Part shown: piece after piece, positions 1 to 10,681 of the stretch
Layout of the letters: each line of letters starts with the position of its first letter
Numbering within the stretch: the stretch's first letter is position 1
Assembly (NCBI GenBank): GCA_964651245.1
Contig: CAZYVI010000007.1
Location: forward strand, 123,446 to 187,445
Length of the DNA stretch: 64,000 nucleotides
Source of the DNA: Avedoeria sp964651245
Lineage (GTDB): Bacteria > Chloroflexota > Anaerolineae > Epilineales > Epilineaceae
Reading direction: 5' to 3'
Made by a program: the position numbers and the translations under genes
The notes under the pieces: generated by a model
What the model was told of the DNA's origin: nothing
Database searches by the model: none
What the model saw: the letters and a program-made list of their open reading frames with translations, nothing else

Positions 1-212
1 CCACCCCCTCCTTCGCCGCCGCATCCGCCGCCCGGCCGTCGCGCCGGCCGCGCGACCCGGCGCCAGGCGCGCCGCGGCACGCGCTCCGCCGACGTGTGCG
101 ACGTTCGAGCGCGGCGAACGATACCACCCAACGCCGCCGCGACGTTAACTGGAACGTAACCCGGCCCGCACGGCGGCCGGCGGGCAGGTTGCGCCAGCCT
201 GTGCGGGCGGCG

Positions 213-218
213 TATACT
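213..218 (+). promoter_or_regulatory. -10 box placed for a leaderless transcript
   Basis: TATACT sits 6 bases upstream of the ATG at 225, so a start point 6-7 bases after the hexamer would fall on the start codon. No convincing Shine-Dalgarno sequence precedes the gene. Inference from spacing and AT content in a GC-rich context. Confidence 0.45.
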
Positions 219-224
219 CGCCGC

Positions 225-1250
225 ATGCAGCTCGTCACCCTCGCGCTCGCCGCCGCCGTGGCGACGGCGCTGGCCTACACCGTCTTGGCGGAGCGCGCCA
301 GCTATGCCTCGGTGCGCCGGCGCCAGCTCGACACCTGGGCGGCCCTGGTGGCGCTGCTGTGCTTGCTGGTCCTGTTCTCGGGCGGCCACGACGTTCGGCG
401 CAGCTACGAGCGGCGCCTGGCGCTGGCGCCGCCCGATCCGACGCCGGTCGTCGCGATCGCACGGCAGGCGCCGATCCGCCTCCAGACGCCGTCGCCCGAC
501 GCCGCGGCGCGACCAGGCGCCGCCGTCGCGCCGCACGCCGACGCGGATGCCGCGGCTGCGGGCGCGGCCCCCGCCGAACCCGCCGCCGCGCCCCCGACCG
601 GCGCCGGCCGCGACCGCGACGAACGCCCGACCGCGGTGGTGGCCCGCGCCCAGGCCGACGACGCGCCGGCCCTCGACGACGCCCCGGCCCTCCAGGTCGA
701 GGGCACCGGCGTCCCTGCCGCGGCCACGGCCGCGCTCGCGGCGCCGACGACGGCGCGCCCGATCCGCGTCGGCAATCCGCCGCCGCTGGTGGTGCCGACG
801 CTGCAGCCGGCCACGCCGCGCCCGAGCATGCCGCAGCCGCCGCCCAGCCCGACGCCCACCGCCAGCGCCACGGCCGTCTGCGGCAACCCGGACGACATCG
901 ACCTGTCGCTGGCCATCCGCGAGGCGCGCGCCGACCGCGCCGACGGCGAGCTCGTGGTGCGCTACCGCGTCGACATCGGCAACGACGCGCCGTTCCCGGT
1001 CACGTTGTTGAACATCCACGTGACGGCGCTGAACTCGGCCGGCGGCAGCGAGACCTACGGCCACACCAGCCGGCCCGACATGGCCGTGGACGCCGGCGCG
1101 TCGGTCACGCTCGAAGGCGGGCTGCGCCTCGACCGCAGCCCCGGGCCGTTCGGCCGCACCGAGTTGTGCGTCACGCTGTCCGCCGACAGCTGCGGCCGCC
1201 GCAGCCGGTACGAGGCGTTCCGCCGCTGCACGACCGTCAACGGCTTCTAG
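225..1250 (+). CDS. Two-TM membrane protein with Pro/Ala-rich linker and C-terminal beta domain, function unknown
   Basis: I do not recognise a named family. The 341-aa protein has two hydrophobic segments near the N-terminus (about residues 1-20 and 36-52), a long Ala/Pro/Thr-rich linker (about 60-220) and a C-terminal domain of about 105 residues with alternating hydrophobic positions and four cysteines, resembling DUF4352-like extracellular beta-sandwich domains. This suggests a membrane-anchored protein exposing a small beta domain outside the cell. I chose the ATG at 225 over an upstream in-frame ATG at 96 because a -10-like TATACT (213-218) lies only 6 bases before it and the first hydrophobic segment starts there; the message would be leaderless. 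It lies 23 bases before der, on the same strand. Confidence 0.6.
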   Translation: MQLVTLALAAAVATALAYTVLAERASYASVRRRQLDTWAALVALLCLLVLFSGGHDVRRSYERRLALAPPDPTPVVAIARQAPIRLQTPSPDAAARPGAAVAPHADADAAAAGAAPAEPAAAPPTGAGRDRDERPTAVVARAQADDAPALDDAPALQVEGTGVPAAATAALAAPTTARPIRVGNPPPLVVPTLQPATPRPSMPQPPPSPTPTASATAVCGNPDDIDLSLAIREARADRADGELVVRYRVDIGNDAPFPVTLLNIHVTALNSAGGSETYGHTSRPDMAVDAGASVTLEGGLRLDRSPGPFGRTELCVTLSADSCGRRSRYEAFRRCTTVNGF

Positions 1251-1273
1251 CCCGCCTCCCGCGCCGCCAACCC

Positions 1274-2641
1274 ATGCCGCTGCCCGTCGTCGCGCTCGTC
1301 GGCCGCCCCAACGTCGGCAAGTCCACGCTGTTCAACCGCCTCGTCGGTCAGCGGCTGGCCATCGTCGAGGACGTGCCGGGCACGACGCGCGACCGGCTCT
1401 ACGCCACCGCCGAGTGGGCCGGGCACGACTTCGTCGTCGTCGACACCGGCGGCTTGGCCGCCGACGACGAGCACGCCTACGCCGAGTCCGTCCGCAACCA
1501 GGCGCTGGTGGCGATCGAGGAGGCCGACGTCGTCGTGCTCGTCACCGACGCCGGCAGCGGCGTGACGGCCGGCGACGAGAGCGTCGCCGACCAGCTGCGC
1601 CGCAGCGGCAAGCCCGTGGTCCTTGCGGTCAACAAGGCCGAGCAGCGGACCCGCGCCCTGGACGCGGCCGAGTTCTGGCGGCTGAACATGGGCGAGCCGA
1701 TCCTGATCTCGGCCATCCAGGGCATCGGCACCGGCGACCTGCTCGACGCGTGCGTGGCGCACCTGCCGCAGCGCGCCGCCGACGAGGCCGACGACGAGCG
1801 GCTGCGGCTGGCGATCATCGGCCGGCCGAACGTCGGCAAGTCGAGCCTGGTGAATCGCCTGCTGGGCCACGAGCGGACCGTCGTCAGCCCGCTGGCGGGC
1901 ACGACGCGCGACGCGGTCGACACGCCGCTGCGCTACCACGGCCAGGAGCTCGTCCTCGTCGACACCGCCGGCATCCGGCGGCGGGGGCGGATCGAGCGCG
2001 GTATCGAGAAGTACAGCGTCCTGCGCGCGCTGCGGGCGCTCGAGCGCGCCGACGTCGCCGTGCTGGTCATCGACGCCCAGGACGGCGTGACGGCGCAGGA
2101 CGCCCACATCGGCGGCTACCTCCAGGCGGCGGGCGTCGGGGCGATCGTCGCCGTCAACAAGTGGGACCTCGTCGAGAAGGACAGCCACACCGCGGTCGAG
2201 GCCGAGCGCGCCGTGCGCGCCGCGCTCAAGCACCTCGACTACGCGCCGGTCGTCTTCGTCTCGGCGCTGTCGGGCCTGCGGGTCATCAAGCTCGTCGAGC
2301 GGGCGATCGAGGTGCAGGCGTCGCGCACCCGGCGCGTAGCGACGGCCGAGCTGAACCGCCTCGTGGCCGACCTCCAGGCGCGTCACACCCTCAGCCGCGG
2401 CGGCCGCCCGCTCAAGATCAAGTACGCCACCCAGGTGGCCGTCGCGCCGCCCCACTTCGTGTTCTTCGTCAACGACGCCGAGCTCGTCCACTTCAGCTAC
2501 GAGCGCTACGTGGCGAACCAGATCCGGGAGCGCTTCGGGTTCGGCGGCACCCCGGTCAAGCTGACCTTCCGCTCCGGCGAGCGGCGCGAGGAGAACGATG
2601 CGAAGGCGCGGCGCGGTCCTACGCGATCCCGTTCACGGTGA
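1274..2641 (+). CDS. der: Ribosome assembly GTPase Der (EngA)
   Basis: Der is an essential double-GTPase that helps assemble the 50S ribosomal subunit. The 455-aa protein has two complete G domains in tandem: the first begins with the P-loop GRPNVGKST near residue 9 with DTGG as the G3 motif and NKAE as G4; the second begins with GRPNVGKSS near residue 190 with DTAGI and NKWD. A C-terminal KH-like domain (LKIKYATQV, then PHFVFFVN) follows. Length and order match the family. The ATG at 1274 gives the expected N-terminus. Its 3' end overlaps the next gene by 44 bases, which suggests co-transcription. Confidence 0.97.
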   Translation: MPLPVVALVGRPNVGKSTLFNRLVGQRLAIVEDVPGTTRDRLYATAEWAGHDFVVVDTGGLAADDEHAYAESVRNQALVAIEEADVVVLVTDAGSGVTAGDESVADQLRRSGKPVVLAVNKAEQRTRALDAAEFWRLNMGEPILISAIQGIGTGDLLDACVAHLPQRAADEADDERLRLAIIGRPNVGKSSLVNRLLGHERTVVSPLAGTTRDAVDTPLRYHGQELVLVDTAGIRRRGRIERGIEKYSVLRALRALERADVAVLVIDAQDGVTAQDAHIGGYLQAAGVGAIVAVNKWDLVEKDSHTAVEAERAVRAALKHLDYAPVVFVSALSGLRVIKLVERAIEVQASRTRRVATAELNRLVADLQARHTLSRGGRPLKIKYATQVAVAPPHFVFFVNDAELVHFSYERYVANQIRERFGFGGTPVKLTFRSGERREENDAKARRGPTRSRSR

Positions 2642-3984
2642 CATCGAGCTGACCGGCGAGGAGCTGGCGCTCCTCGACACGCCCGACCTCCAGCGCCTGC
2701 GCGGCGTCCGCCAGCTCGGCACCGCCTACCTGGTGTTCCCGGGCGCCCAGCACACCCGCTTCGAGCACAGCCTCGGCACGCTGCATGTCGCCCAGCGGAT
2801 GATCGAGGCGATCAACCGCAGCCGCGAGCGCGCGCCCCTCGAGCGCATCGGCGTCGCCGAGGACGAGGCGCGGATCATCCGCGCGGCGGCGCTGGTGCAC
2901 GACGTCACCCACATCCCGTTCGGCCACGGCATCGAGGACCAGAGCGGCCTGCTCGAGCGACACGACAGCCCGGCGCGATTCCAGCGCGCGCTGGCGGCCG
3001 GCACGCCGCTGGGCGAGGCGCTGGAGGCCATGGGGATTCGGCGCGAGGTGCTGGCGGTGCTGCTGCCGCCGGGCGCCGACGAAGTGCCGTCGGTGCCCGC
3101 CTACTGGCGCGAGATCCTGTCCGACACGATCTGCGCCGACATCCTCGACTACCTCAAGCGCGACGCCTACTACACCGGGCTCAACCTGCTCTACGACCCG
3201 CGCGTGCTGCAGTACTTCATGGTCGACCGCGCCTCGGGCCACCTCTACGTCGACGTCGCCAAGCGCGGGCTGGTGCGCGACGACATCCTGTCCGAGCTGG
3301 TGCGCGTCCTCGAGGCGCGCTACTTCTTCAGCGAGCGCGTCTACTACCACCACGCCAAGGTGGCGGCCTCGGCGATCATCGCCCAGCTCGTCGAGAACGC
3401 GCTGGAGCACGGCGGCCTGGCGCCGGAGCGCCTGGGCGAACAGACCGACGACAGCTTGCGCGGCCTGCTGCACGAGCACCTGCCGGCGCCGGACGACGTT
3501 CGCGCCCGGCAGCTCGAGCTGCTCGACCGCCTCGCCAGCCGGCGGCTACTCAAGCGCGCCTGCGTCTTCCCGCGCTACGCCAACGCCGCCGCCCAAGACG
3601 GGCTCGTCGAGCGCTTCTTCGCCCGCGGGCGGCACGCCGNNNNNNNNNNAGCGCCAGGCGCTCGAGGCGGCGATCGGCGACGCCCTCGGCCGGCGGGGCA
3701 TGCGCGAGCGGCCGCTCGTGATGCTATACTGCCCGGCACGGCGCATGCAGCTCAAAGAGGCCCAGACCCACGTCCGCTTCCCGGGCGCCTCGGCCGTCGA
3801 GCCGCTGTCGTCGTTCCACGACCGCCTGCCTCGCCTGGCCGACCTCGAGCAACGCTACCGCGATCTCTGGAAGCTCTACATCCTCGCCGGCACCGACGAC
3901 TGGACGGTGCTGGCCACGATCGGCGAGATCGTCGGCGACCTCCTGCCCGAGGCGACGAACGTCTACCGACCCAAGGACGCCTAG
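2598..3984 (+). CDS. HD-domain phosphohydrolase (COG1078 type), interrupted by an assembly gap
   Basis: The start region (RDPVHGDIEL, then LQRLRGVRQLG and FEHSLGT) and the metal-binding HD motif in LVHDVTHIPFGH around residue 100 are typical of HD phosphohydrolases related to dNTP triphosphohydrolases, probably cytoplasmic nucleotide hydrolases. Ten N at 3640-3649 interrupt the gene. Before the gap the frame starts at 2598; after it the coherent frame (RQALEAAIGDALG..., ending RPKDA) is shifted by one, so the gap is a placeholder of unknown length and not ten real bases. The intact protein would be roughly 460 aa. The start overlaps the end of der. Confidence 0.85.
3640..3649. other. Assembly gap of ten N
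   Basis: Ten consecutive N lie inside the HD-domain gene. The reading frame on the two sides disagrees, so the true length differs from ten by something that restores frame. The protein on the far side (continuing to 3984) is homologous-looking to the same polypeptide and not to a different gene. Confidence 0.98.
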
Positions 3985-3990
3985 CGGAAC

Positions 3991-4024
3991 GCCGCGCCTC
4001 GGCGCGGCGCGGGCCAGCCGGCCC
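3991..4024 (+). terminator. Two adjacent GC-rich hairpins before purF
   Basis: A 7-bp stem GCCGCGC / GCGCGGC closes on a CTCG tetraloop at 3991-4008, and a second stem GGGCC / GGCCC follows at 4011-4024. They lie between the HD-gene stop codon and purF. There is no T-run, so this may be a processing or attenuation structure instead of a classical terminator. Confidence 0.3.
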
Positions 4025-4072
4025 GACCGCACCGCGCGACGCGTGTCGCGCCAACGCCCTGGAGCACGCGAC

Positions 4073-5497
4073 ATGTGCGGGGTGATCGGCTTCTACTCAC
4101 CGGCCCGCGACGCGCTCGACGACATCGTCACCGGGCTGTTCCAGATGCAGCACCGCGGCCAGGACGCTTGTGGCATCGCCCTCGCCGACGGCGAGCGGCT
4201 GCGGCTCGAGCGCGGCCTGGGGTTCGTGCGCGAGGTCTTCCACCGCCGCAGCGACCCGGCGTTCGCCGGGCGTATCGGCATCGGCCACGTGCGCTACCCG
4301 ACGCAGGGCGGCAATCGGATGGAGAACACCCAGCCGCACCTGGTCGAACGGCCCGGGCAGGGCGCGCTGGCGCTGTGCTCCAACGGCGACGTCGTGAACT
4401 ACTGGTCGCTGCGGCAGCAACTCGAGGCGCGCGGCGTGCCGTTCGAGGGAACGAACGACGGCGAGGTGATGCTGCGGCTGCTCGCGACGTGGCACTTCGA
4501 CGACGGCCTCGACCTCGTGGCGGCGATCCGACGCCTGCAGGCCGAGGTGAAGGGCGCCTACAGCGCCTGCCTCGTCACCCCTGACCGGCTGATCGCCTTC
4601 CGCGATCCGTGGGGCGTGCGGCCGCTGTCGTTCGGCCGCTGCGACGACGACTGGATCGTCGCCAGCGAGACGGTGGCGCTCGACATCAACCGCGCCGAGC
4701 TCGTCGACGAGGTCCAGCCGGGCGAGGTCATCGTCTTCGGCCCGGCCGGGCCCGACCGCCTGCCGCACCCCGACGTCCAGGCGGCGCGCGACGGCCGCGT
4801 CACGCCCGCCCACTGCGTGTTCGAGCACGTCTACTTCAGTCGCCCCGACGCGCTGGTGTTCGGCCGCTACGCCTACGACGTCCGCAAGCGCATCGGCAGC
4901 TGGCTGGCGCGGCACGATCCCGTCACGGCCGACCTCGTCGTGCCGGTCCCCGACAGCTCGAACGCGGTGGCGCTCGGCTACGCCCAGGCGTCGGGGCTGC
5001 CGTTCGAGCTCGGGCTGGTGCGCAACCACTACATCGGCCGCACGTTCATCCGGCCCGAGCAGTCGCGTCGCGACGACGGCGTCAAGATGAAGTTCAACCC
5101 GGTGCGCCACCTGTTCGAGGGCCGCCGGGTCGTCCTGGTGGACGACTCGATCGTCCGCGGCACGACCAGCCGCAAGCTGGTCCGGATGGTCCGCGGCGCC
5201 GGGGCGCGCGAGGTCCATCTGCGGGTCGGCAGCCCGGTCACGGCGCACCCGTGCTTCTACGGCATCGACACCCCGACGCGCGCCGAACTGATCGGCGCCC
5301 AGAACGACGTCGAGGCGATCCGGTCCTTCCTGACCGCCGACAGCCTGCGCTACATCACCGTCGAGGGCCTCCAGGCCTGCGTCGGCGACCGCGGCGACTT
5401 CTGCATGGCCTGCTTCGACGGCCGCTACCCGATCGAGCTCACCGAGGACAAGCGGTGGGAGGTCGGCCAGGCGGCTGCGGCGCCGGCAGCGGGCTGA
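4073..5497 (+). CDS. purF: Amidophosphoribosyltransferase PurF
   Basis: PurF transfers the amide nitrogen of glutamine to PRPP, the first committed step of purine synthesis. The N-terminus MCGVIGFYSP places the catalytic Cys directly after the start Met, as in Ntn-hydrolase glutaminases; this fixes the start at 4073 although an upstream ATG exists at 4043. The phosphoribosyltransferase half carries the PRPP-binding loop VVLVDDSIVRGTTS. Four cysteines (in AHCVF, HPCFYG and FCMACF) match the ligands of the [4Fe-4S] form seen in Bacillus-type PurF. The 474-aa length is normal. An upstream GGAG at 4061 serves as ribosome-binding site. Confidence 0.96.
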   Translation: MCGVIGFYSPARDALDDIVTGLFQMQHRGQDACGIALADGERLRLERGLGFVREVFHRRSDPAFAGRIGIGHVRYPTQGGNRMENTQPHLVERPGQGALALCSNGDVVNYWSLRQQLEARGVPFEGTNDGEVMLRLLATWHFDDGLDLVAAIRRLQAEVKGAYSACLVTPDRLIAFRDPWGVRPLSFGRCDDDWIVASETVALDINRAELVDEVQPGEVIVFGPAGPDRLPHPDVQAARDGRVTPAHCVFEHVYFSRPDALVFGRYAYDVRKRIGSWLARHDPVTADLVVPVPDSSNAVALGYAQASGLPFELGLVRNHYIGRTFIRPEQSRRDDGVKMKFNPVRHLFEGRRVVLVDDSIVRGTTSRKLVRMVRGAGAREVHLRVGSPVTAHPCFYGIDTPTRAELIGAQNDVEAIRSFLTADSLRYITVEGLQACVGDRGDFCMACFDGRYPIELTEDKRWEVGQAAAAPAAG

Positions 5498-5518
5498 CGG
5501 CGCGCGCCGACCCACCCC

Positions 5519-7474
5519 TTACGGGAAGCGCCGCGCCAACCACGGCAGGTGGATCACCCCCGACAGCCGCACCTTGCGGTAGCGCACCAGCGTGCCGCTG
5601 CCCCCGACGCCCCAGCAGAGCGTGTCGTCCTGGCAGTCGAGGCCCTCGATGCGGTCGGTGAAGCCGCGCGGCCAGAGGCGCCAGGCGTCGCCTTCCAGGG
5701 TCAAGATCGTCCCGTTCTGGCCCACCGCCCAGGCCTCGCCGGCGCCGACGATCGCCAAGTCGGTCAGGTCGGCGCGCTCCGGGCTCGGCCAGCCCTGCCA
5801 GCGGCCGCGGTCGAGGCGCAGCACCGTGCCCGCCTCGCCGACCGCCCAGCCGTCGGTGGCACTCGCCAGCGCCACCTCGCCCAGGGTCACGCTGCCCAGG
5901 GATCGCTCCTCGGTCCAGGCGCCCTCGGCGTAGCGCAAGATCGTCCCGGTCGTGCCGACGGCCGCACCGTGCTCGGCGTCGGCGAACGCGAGGCCGCGCA
6001 GCGACGCGCTCGTCGGGCTCGGCACGACGCTCCAGGCGCCGGCCTGGTAGCGCAGGATCACGCCGCCGTCGCCCACCGCCCACGCCTCGTCGGCGCCCAC
6101 GGCCGCCACGGCGTGCAGTGTGTTGGCCGTCGGCCGATCGGAGCGGCGCCAGGCGCGGCCGTCGAAGCGCAGGATGACGCCGTTGTCGCCGACCGCCCAG
6201 CCGTCGTCGGCGGCGCGGATGTCGACCGCCAGCAGCGACGCCTCGGTCGGGCTCTCGACGCGCGCCCAGCGCCCGCCGTCCCAGCGCGCGATCGCGCCCG
6301 CCAGGCCAACGGCATAGGCGGCGTCGGGACCGGCCAGCGCGACGTCGCTGAAGTCGCCGGCGAGCGGCACGAAGTCGCCGTGCCACGCCCCGCCCGACCG
6401 CCGCAGCACCGTGCCGCGCCGCCCGAGCGCCCAGGCGTCGTCGCCGCCGGGCACGATGCCCACGGCGCGCGCCACCGCGCCGTCGGGCAGGGCCTCGGGC
6501 GTCCAGGCCGCGCCGTCGAAGCGGACGATCGTGCCGTCTTCGGCCGCCGCGTAGGCCAGATCGCGGCGCGGCATGTCCAGGCTGACGAACGAGGCGTTCG
6601 TGCCGCCGTCCATCGCCCGCCAGCGCTGGCCGTTCCACTCCAGCACGGTGCCGTTGCCACCCACCGCGTACGCCTCCTGGGCGCTGAACGCGACGACGGC
6701 GTTCAACGCCGCGGTGACGCCGGTGTCGGCGCGCTGCCAGCGGCCGTCCCGCCAGCGCAGCGCGTTGCCCTGGGCGCCGACCGCCCAGCCGTCATCGGGT
6801 CCGCTGAAGGCGATGGCGTGCAGCGCGCGCACCGCCGGCAGCTCGTCGACCTTGGCCCAGCCGCCGGCGCGCGTGTAGCGGTACAGCCGCCCGTTCTCGC
6901 CGGTCAGCGTCGAGCCCACCAGCCAGCCCTCGTCGGCGCTGGACATCGCGAAGTCGCGCACCACCGTCTCGCCCGGCAGCGGCTGGCGCGTCCAGCGGCC
7001 GCCGGCCAGGTGGAAGACGTCCGGCCCGCTGCCGCCGAACCAGCCCTCGTCCGGACCGACCATCTGAAGCGTGCGCAGCGCCACGCCCTCGGGCCCGAGC
7101 ACCGTGGTCCAGGCGCCGCCGACATAGCGCGCCACGCCACCCGGCCCGACGGCCCAGCCGATCGAGGCCGTCGGGAACGCGATCGCTTCGAAGTCGATGC
7201 TGCCGCAGGCGAAGCCCATCTGGGCGTCGCAGCGCCACTCGCGAAACGCGCGCTCAGCCGCCGCCACCGCCCGCATCGCCTGCGGGCGGTCGCCCGGGCC
7301 GGCGGCCGCCGGCCGGGGGTCGGCCGCGCGGACCAGCAGGGCCAGACCGGCCAGGGCCACGGCCGCCGCCCGGACGCGGCGCGCCGGGGCGGGGCGGGCG
7401 CCGGTCTGTCGGGCGGTCGCCGGGCGGTCGTTCGCGGGGCGGTCGCGGTCCGGACGGAGCGTCGGGTCGGGCAT
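5519..7474 (-). CDS. Secreted beta-propeller protein with about 14 YCF48/BNR-like repeats
   Basis: The 651-aa protein has an N-terminal basic stretch and a hydrophobic segment (about residues 33-55) consistent with a signal peptide or anchor, then about fourteen repeats of the form W-A-V-G-x-x-G-T-[IV]-L-R-[FY]-x-x-G-x-W, spaced about 40-45 residues. Such repeats form propeller blades (YCF48/photosystem assembly-like or BNR-like). The substrate is unknown; the protein is probably extracytoplasmic. It ends in VIHLPWLARRFP, resembling the ends of two other exported proteins here. The ATG at 7474 is chosen because the hydrophobic segment follows; the 3' end of the upstream methyltransferase ORF overlaps it by 221 bases. 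Confidence 0.75.
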   Translation of the reverse strand: MPDPTLRPDRDRPANDRPATARQTGARPAPARRVRAAAVALAGLALLVRAADPRPAAAGPGDRPQAMRAVAAAERAFREWRCDAQMGFACGSIDFEAIAFPTASIGWAVGPGGVARYVGGAWTTVLGPEGVALRTLQMVGPDEGWFGGSGPDVFHLAGGRWTRQPLPGETVVRDFAMSSADEGWLVGSTLTGENGRLYRYTRAGGWAKVDELPAVRALHAIAFSGPDDGWAVGAQGNALRWRDGRWQRADTGVTAALNAVVAFSAQEAYAVGGNGTVLEWNGQRWRAMDGGTNASFVSLDMPRRDLAYAAAEDGTIVRFDGAAWTPEALPDGAVARAVGIVPGGDDAWALGRRGTVLRRSGGAWHGDFVPLAGDFSDVALAGPDAAYAVGLAGAIARWDGGRWARVESPTEASLLAVDIRAADDGWAVGDNGVILRFDGRAWRRSDRPTANTLHAVAAVGADEAWAVGDGGVILRYQAGAWSVVPSPTSASLRGLAFADAEHGAAVGTTGTILRYAEGAWTEERSLGSVTLGEVALASATDGWAVGEAGTVLRLDRGRWQGWPSPERADLTDLAIVGAGEAWAVGQNGTILTLEGDAWRLWPRGFTDRIEGLDCQDDTLCWGVGGSGTLVRYRKVRLSGVIHLPWLARRFP

Positions 7475-9038
7475 CGTCGCGTGCACGAGGGCGTCCTTTC
7501 GGGGGCGCGGGTCGGTCGCCGGCCGGTTGGCCGGGTCGGTCGTCGGGACGATCTCTCGGCGGGCCGCCGGGTCGCCCGCCAGGCCGGCCGATCGGCCGAT
7601 CGCCGGGCCGGCCGCTCGGCCGATCGCCTGGCCGCCCGTCAGGCCGGTCGCTCGGCCGATCGCCAGGCCGGCCGTCAGGCCGGCCGCTCGGCCGATCGCC
7701 TGGCCGCCCGTCAGGCCGGCCGCTCGGCCGATCGCCAGGCCGGCCGCCCGGCCGATCGCCCACGCGCGGCCGCCGGTCAGGCGCCCCATCGCTCCGGGCA
7801 CGGTAGGCGTCGGCGCGCCGCGCCGGACGGACGTCGCGCGTTTGGCCCGGATCGTCGACCACCACCTGCAGCGTCTTGAGGTAGCGCGCCTCGGGAAACC
7901 AGCGCGGGGTCGGGTGGTCCGGTCCGGCGCCGTAGCGGCCCACAATCCGCACCCGCGCCCCGCGGTCGCGGGCCGCCTCGTCGACCAGGCGCATCAGCGC
8001 CCGCTCGTCGACGTGGGACGAGCAGCTGCAGGTGAGCAGCGTGCCGCCGGGGCGGGTCCGGGCGATCGCCAGCCGGTTCACGCGCCGGTAGCTCTCCACC
8101 GCCCGCTCGAGCGACGCCGCCGACGTGGCCATGCTCGGCGGGTCGACGATCACGACGTCCCAGGCCCCGTCGTGCGCCTCCAGCCAGGCCACCGCGTCGT
8201 CGACCACGCAGGCGTAGCGCGGATCGCGCGGGTCGAAGCCGTTGAGGGCCAGGTTGTGCCGGGCGGCCTCGATCGCGCCCGCCGCGACGTCGACGCTCGT
8301 CACCGCCGCGGCGCCGCCCGCGGCCGCGTAGACGGCGAACCAGCCGGTGTAGGCATAGAGGTTGAGCACGCGCTGGCCGCGCGACAGTGCCCGGATCCGG
8401 CGCCGGTTGTCGCGCTGGTCGAGGTATGCGCCGGTCTTGTGGCCGCGCGCGATATCGACATCGAAGTGCAGCCCGTTCTCGCGCACCCGCACCGGCCCGT
8501 CCGGCAGCGTGCCGATGAGCGCCTCCAGCGCCGCCCCGCCGTCGAGGCGCTGCCGGCGCTGCGGCTTGTAGACGACGTGCCGCAGCGCCGGCAACGCCGC
8601 CGTCAGCGCCGCGGCGAACACGGGCAGCAGCGGCGTCACCGCCGCCGTGTCGGCCTGCACCACGGCGACGTCGGCGTAGCGGTCGGCGATCAGGCCGGGC
8701 AGGTGGTCGGCCTCGCCGTGCACCAGGCGCAGGCAGTCGGTGTCGACGAGCGGCACGTCGCGCTGACGGCGGGCGCAGGCGGCCTCGACGCGTTGGTGCA
8801 CCAGCGCCGCGTCGATCCGCTCGCCGCGCGTCTGCGTCCAAAGCCGCACCGCCAGCGGCGAGCGTGCGTCCCAGAGGCCGCGGCCGACGAACAGACCGTC
8901 GGGCGTGACGATGTCGACCTCGCTGCCCGTGGCGAGGTCGGTCCGCCGCTGCAGCGCATCGGCCCACAGCCACGGGTGGCCATCGGCGATGCGCTCGCGG
9001 ACGTCACGGACCAGCGCGACCGGTGCCGGGTCAGCCAT
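7254..9038 (-). CDS. RlmI-like SAM-dependent rRNA methyltransferase with long low-complexity tail
   Basis: Residues 1 to about 395 form a PUA-like N-terminal domain (DGLFVGRGLWD) followed by a Rossmann methyltransferase: NLYAYTGWFAVYAA (SAM binding), VIVDPPS (motif IV) and TCSCSSHV. This is the RlmI / COG1092 family that makes 5-methylcytosine in 23S rRNA. The remaining ~200 residues are almost only Gly, Asp, Arg and Pro in repeats such as GDRPSGRPDGRP, encoded by a 72-bp tandem repeat. Such basic, disordered tails are known from RNA-binding proteins, so a role in RNA binding is possible. The frame runs 221 bases into the next gene, and the true stop could be affected by repeat slippage. Confidence 0.8.
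   Translation of the reverse strand: MADPAPVALVRDVRERIADGHPWLWADALQRRTDLATGSEVDIVTPDGLFVGRGLWDARSPLAVRLWTQTRGERIDAALVHQRVEAACARRQRDVPLVDTDCLRLVHGEADHLPGLIADRYADVAVVQADTAAVTPLLPVFAAALTAALPALRHVVYKPQRRQRLDGGAALEALIGTLPDGPVRVRENGLHFDVDIARGHKTGAYLDQRDNRRRIRALSRGQRVLNLYAYTGWFAVYAAAGGAAAVTSVDVAAGAIEAARHNLALNGFDPRDPRYACVVDDAVAWLEAHDGAWDVVIVDPPSMATSAASLERAVESYRRVNRLAIARTRPGGTLLTCSCSSHVDERALMRLVDEAARDRGARVRIVGRYGAGPDHPTPRWFPEARYLKTLQVVVDDPGQTRDVRPARRADAYRARSDGAPDRRPRVGDRPGGRPGDRPSGRPDGRPGDRPSGRPDGRPGDRPSDRPDGRPGDRPSGRPGDRPIGRPGGRPGGPPRDRPDDRPGQPAGDRPAPPKGRPRARDDARPDAPSGPRPPRERPPGDRPTDRRPPRPGAPRPGGGRGPGRSGPAGPRGRPPAGGRRPGRPPAGDAGGGGG
7560..7770. repeat. 72-bp higher-order tandem repeat of GGCCGATCGCC-type units
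   Basis: Short units built on CGGCCGATCGCC recur about every 36 bases, and a 72-bp period is exact over part of the tract (for example the same 21 bases at 7611 and 7683). The 72-bp period equals 24 codons, so copy changes keep the methyltransferase tail in frame. No frame on either strand contains many stops here, which explains long spurious ORFs across the region. Confidence 0.85.
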
Positions 9039-9046
9039 CGAGGGCC

Positions 9047-9052
9047 ATTCTA
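9047..9052 (-). promoter_or_regulatory. -10 box of the RlmI-like gene
   Basis: On the minus strand TAGAAT lies 8 bases before the ATG at 9038 in an otherwise GC-rich stretch, again fitting a leaderless or nearly leaderless message. No Shine-Dalgarno sequence is visible. Confidence 0.45.
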
Positions 9053-9257
9053 CCCCGGCGCGGTCATCGGCGCGCGATTCGCCGGGCTGGCGGACCCGGT
9101 GCTACCCTCAGCGCCGCGCGCGACGACCCCTTGCGAGCGCTCCCGCCGCGGCGGGCGCGGATCGCCGCCGGGCGCGCCGGCGGCAGAAGGCGAAGCTCGA
9201 TCCCCGGCCGCCGCCCAGGCGACGCCTGGCCGGCGGGCCGCGCCGAGGAGGCGTAGG

Positions 9258-10604
<1,347 letters not shown>

Positions 10605-10681
10605 GCGCGCGCCCAGCCGCGGGCGGGTCGGCGCGACGTGTTACACTCGTCACCCTGCGCCGGCGGCATGGGAGGGACTCG

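Noticed and set aside
1247..2491. Long minus-strand ORF opposite der
   Set aside because: It is a codon-position shadow of der, rich in Ala/Arg/Val/Gly, and matches no protein pattern.
7560..7770. CRISPR array
   Set aside because: The repeats have no unique spacers, are a continuous tandem repeat and encode an in-frame protein tail; no cas genes are present.
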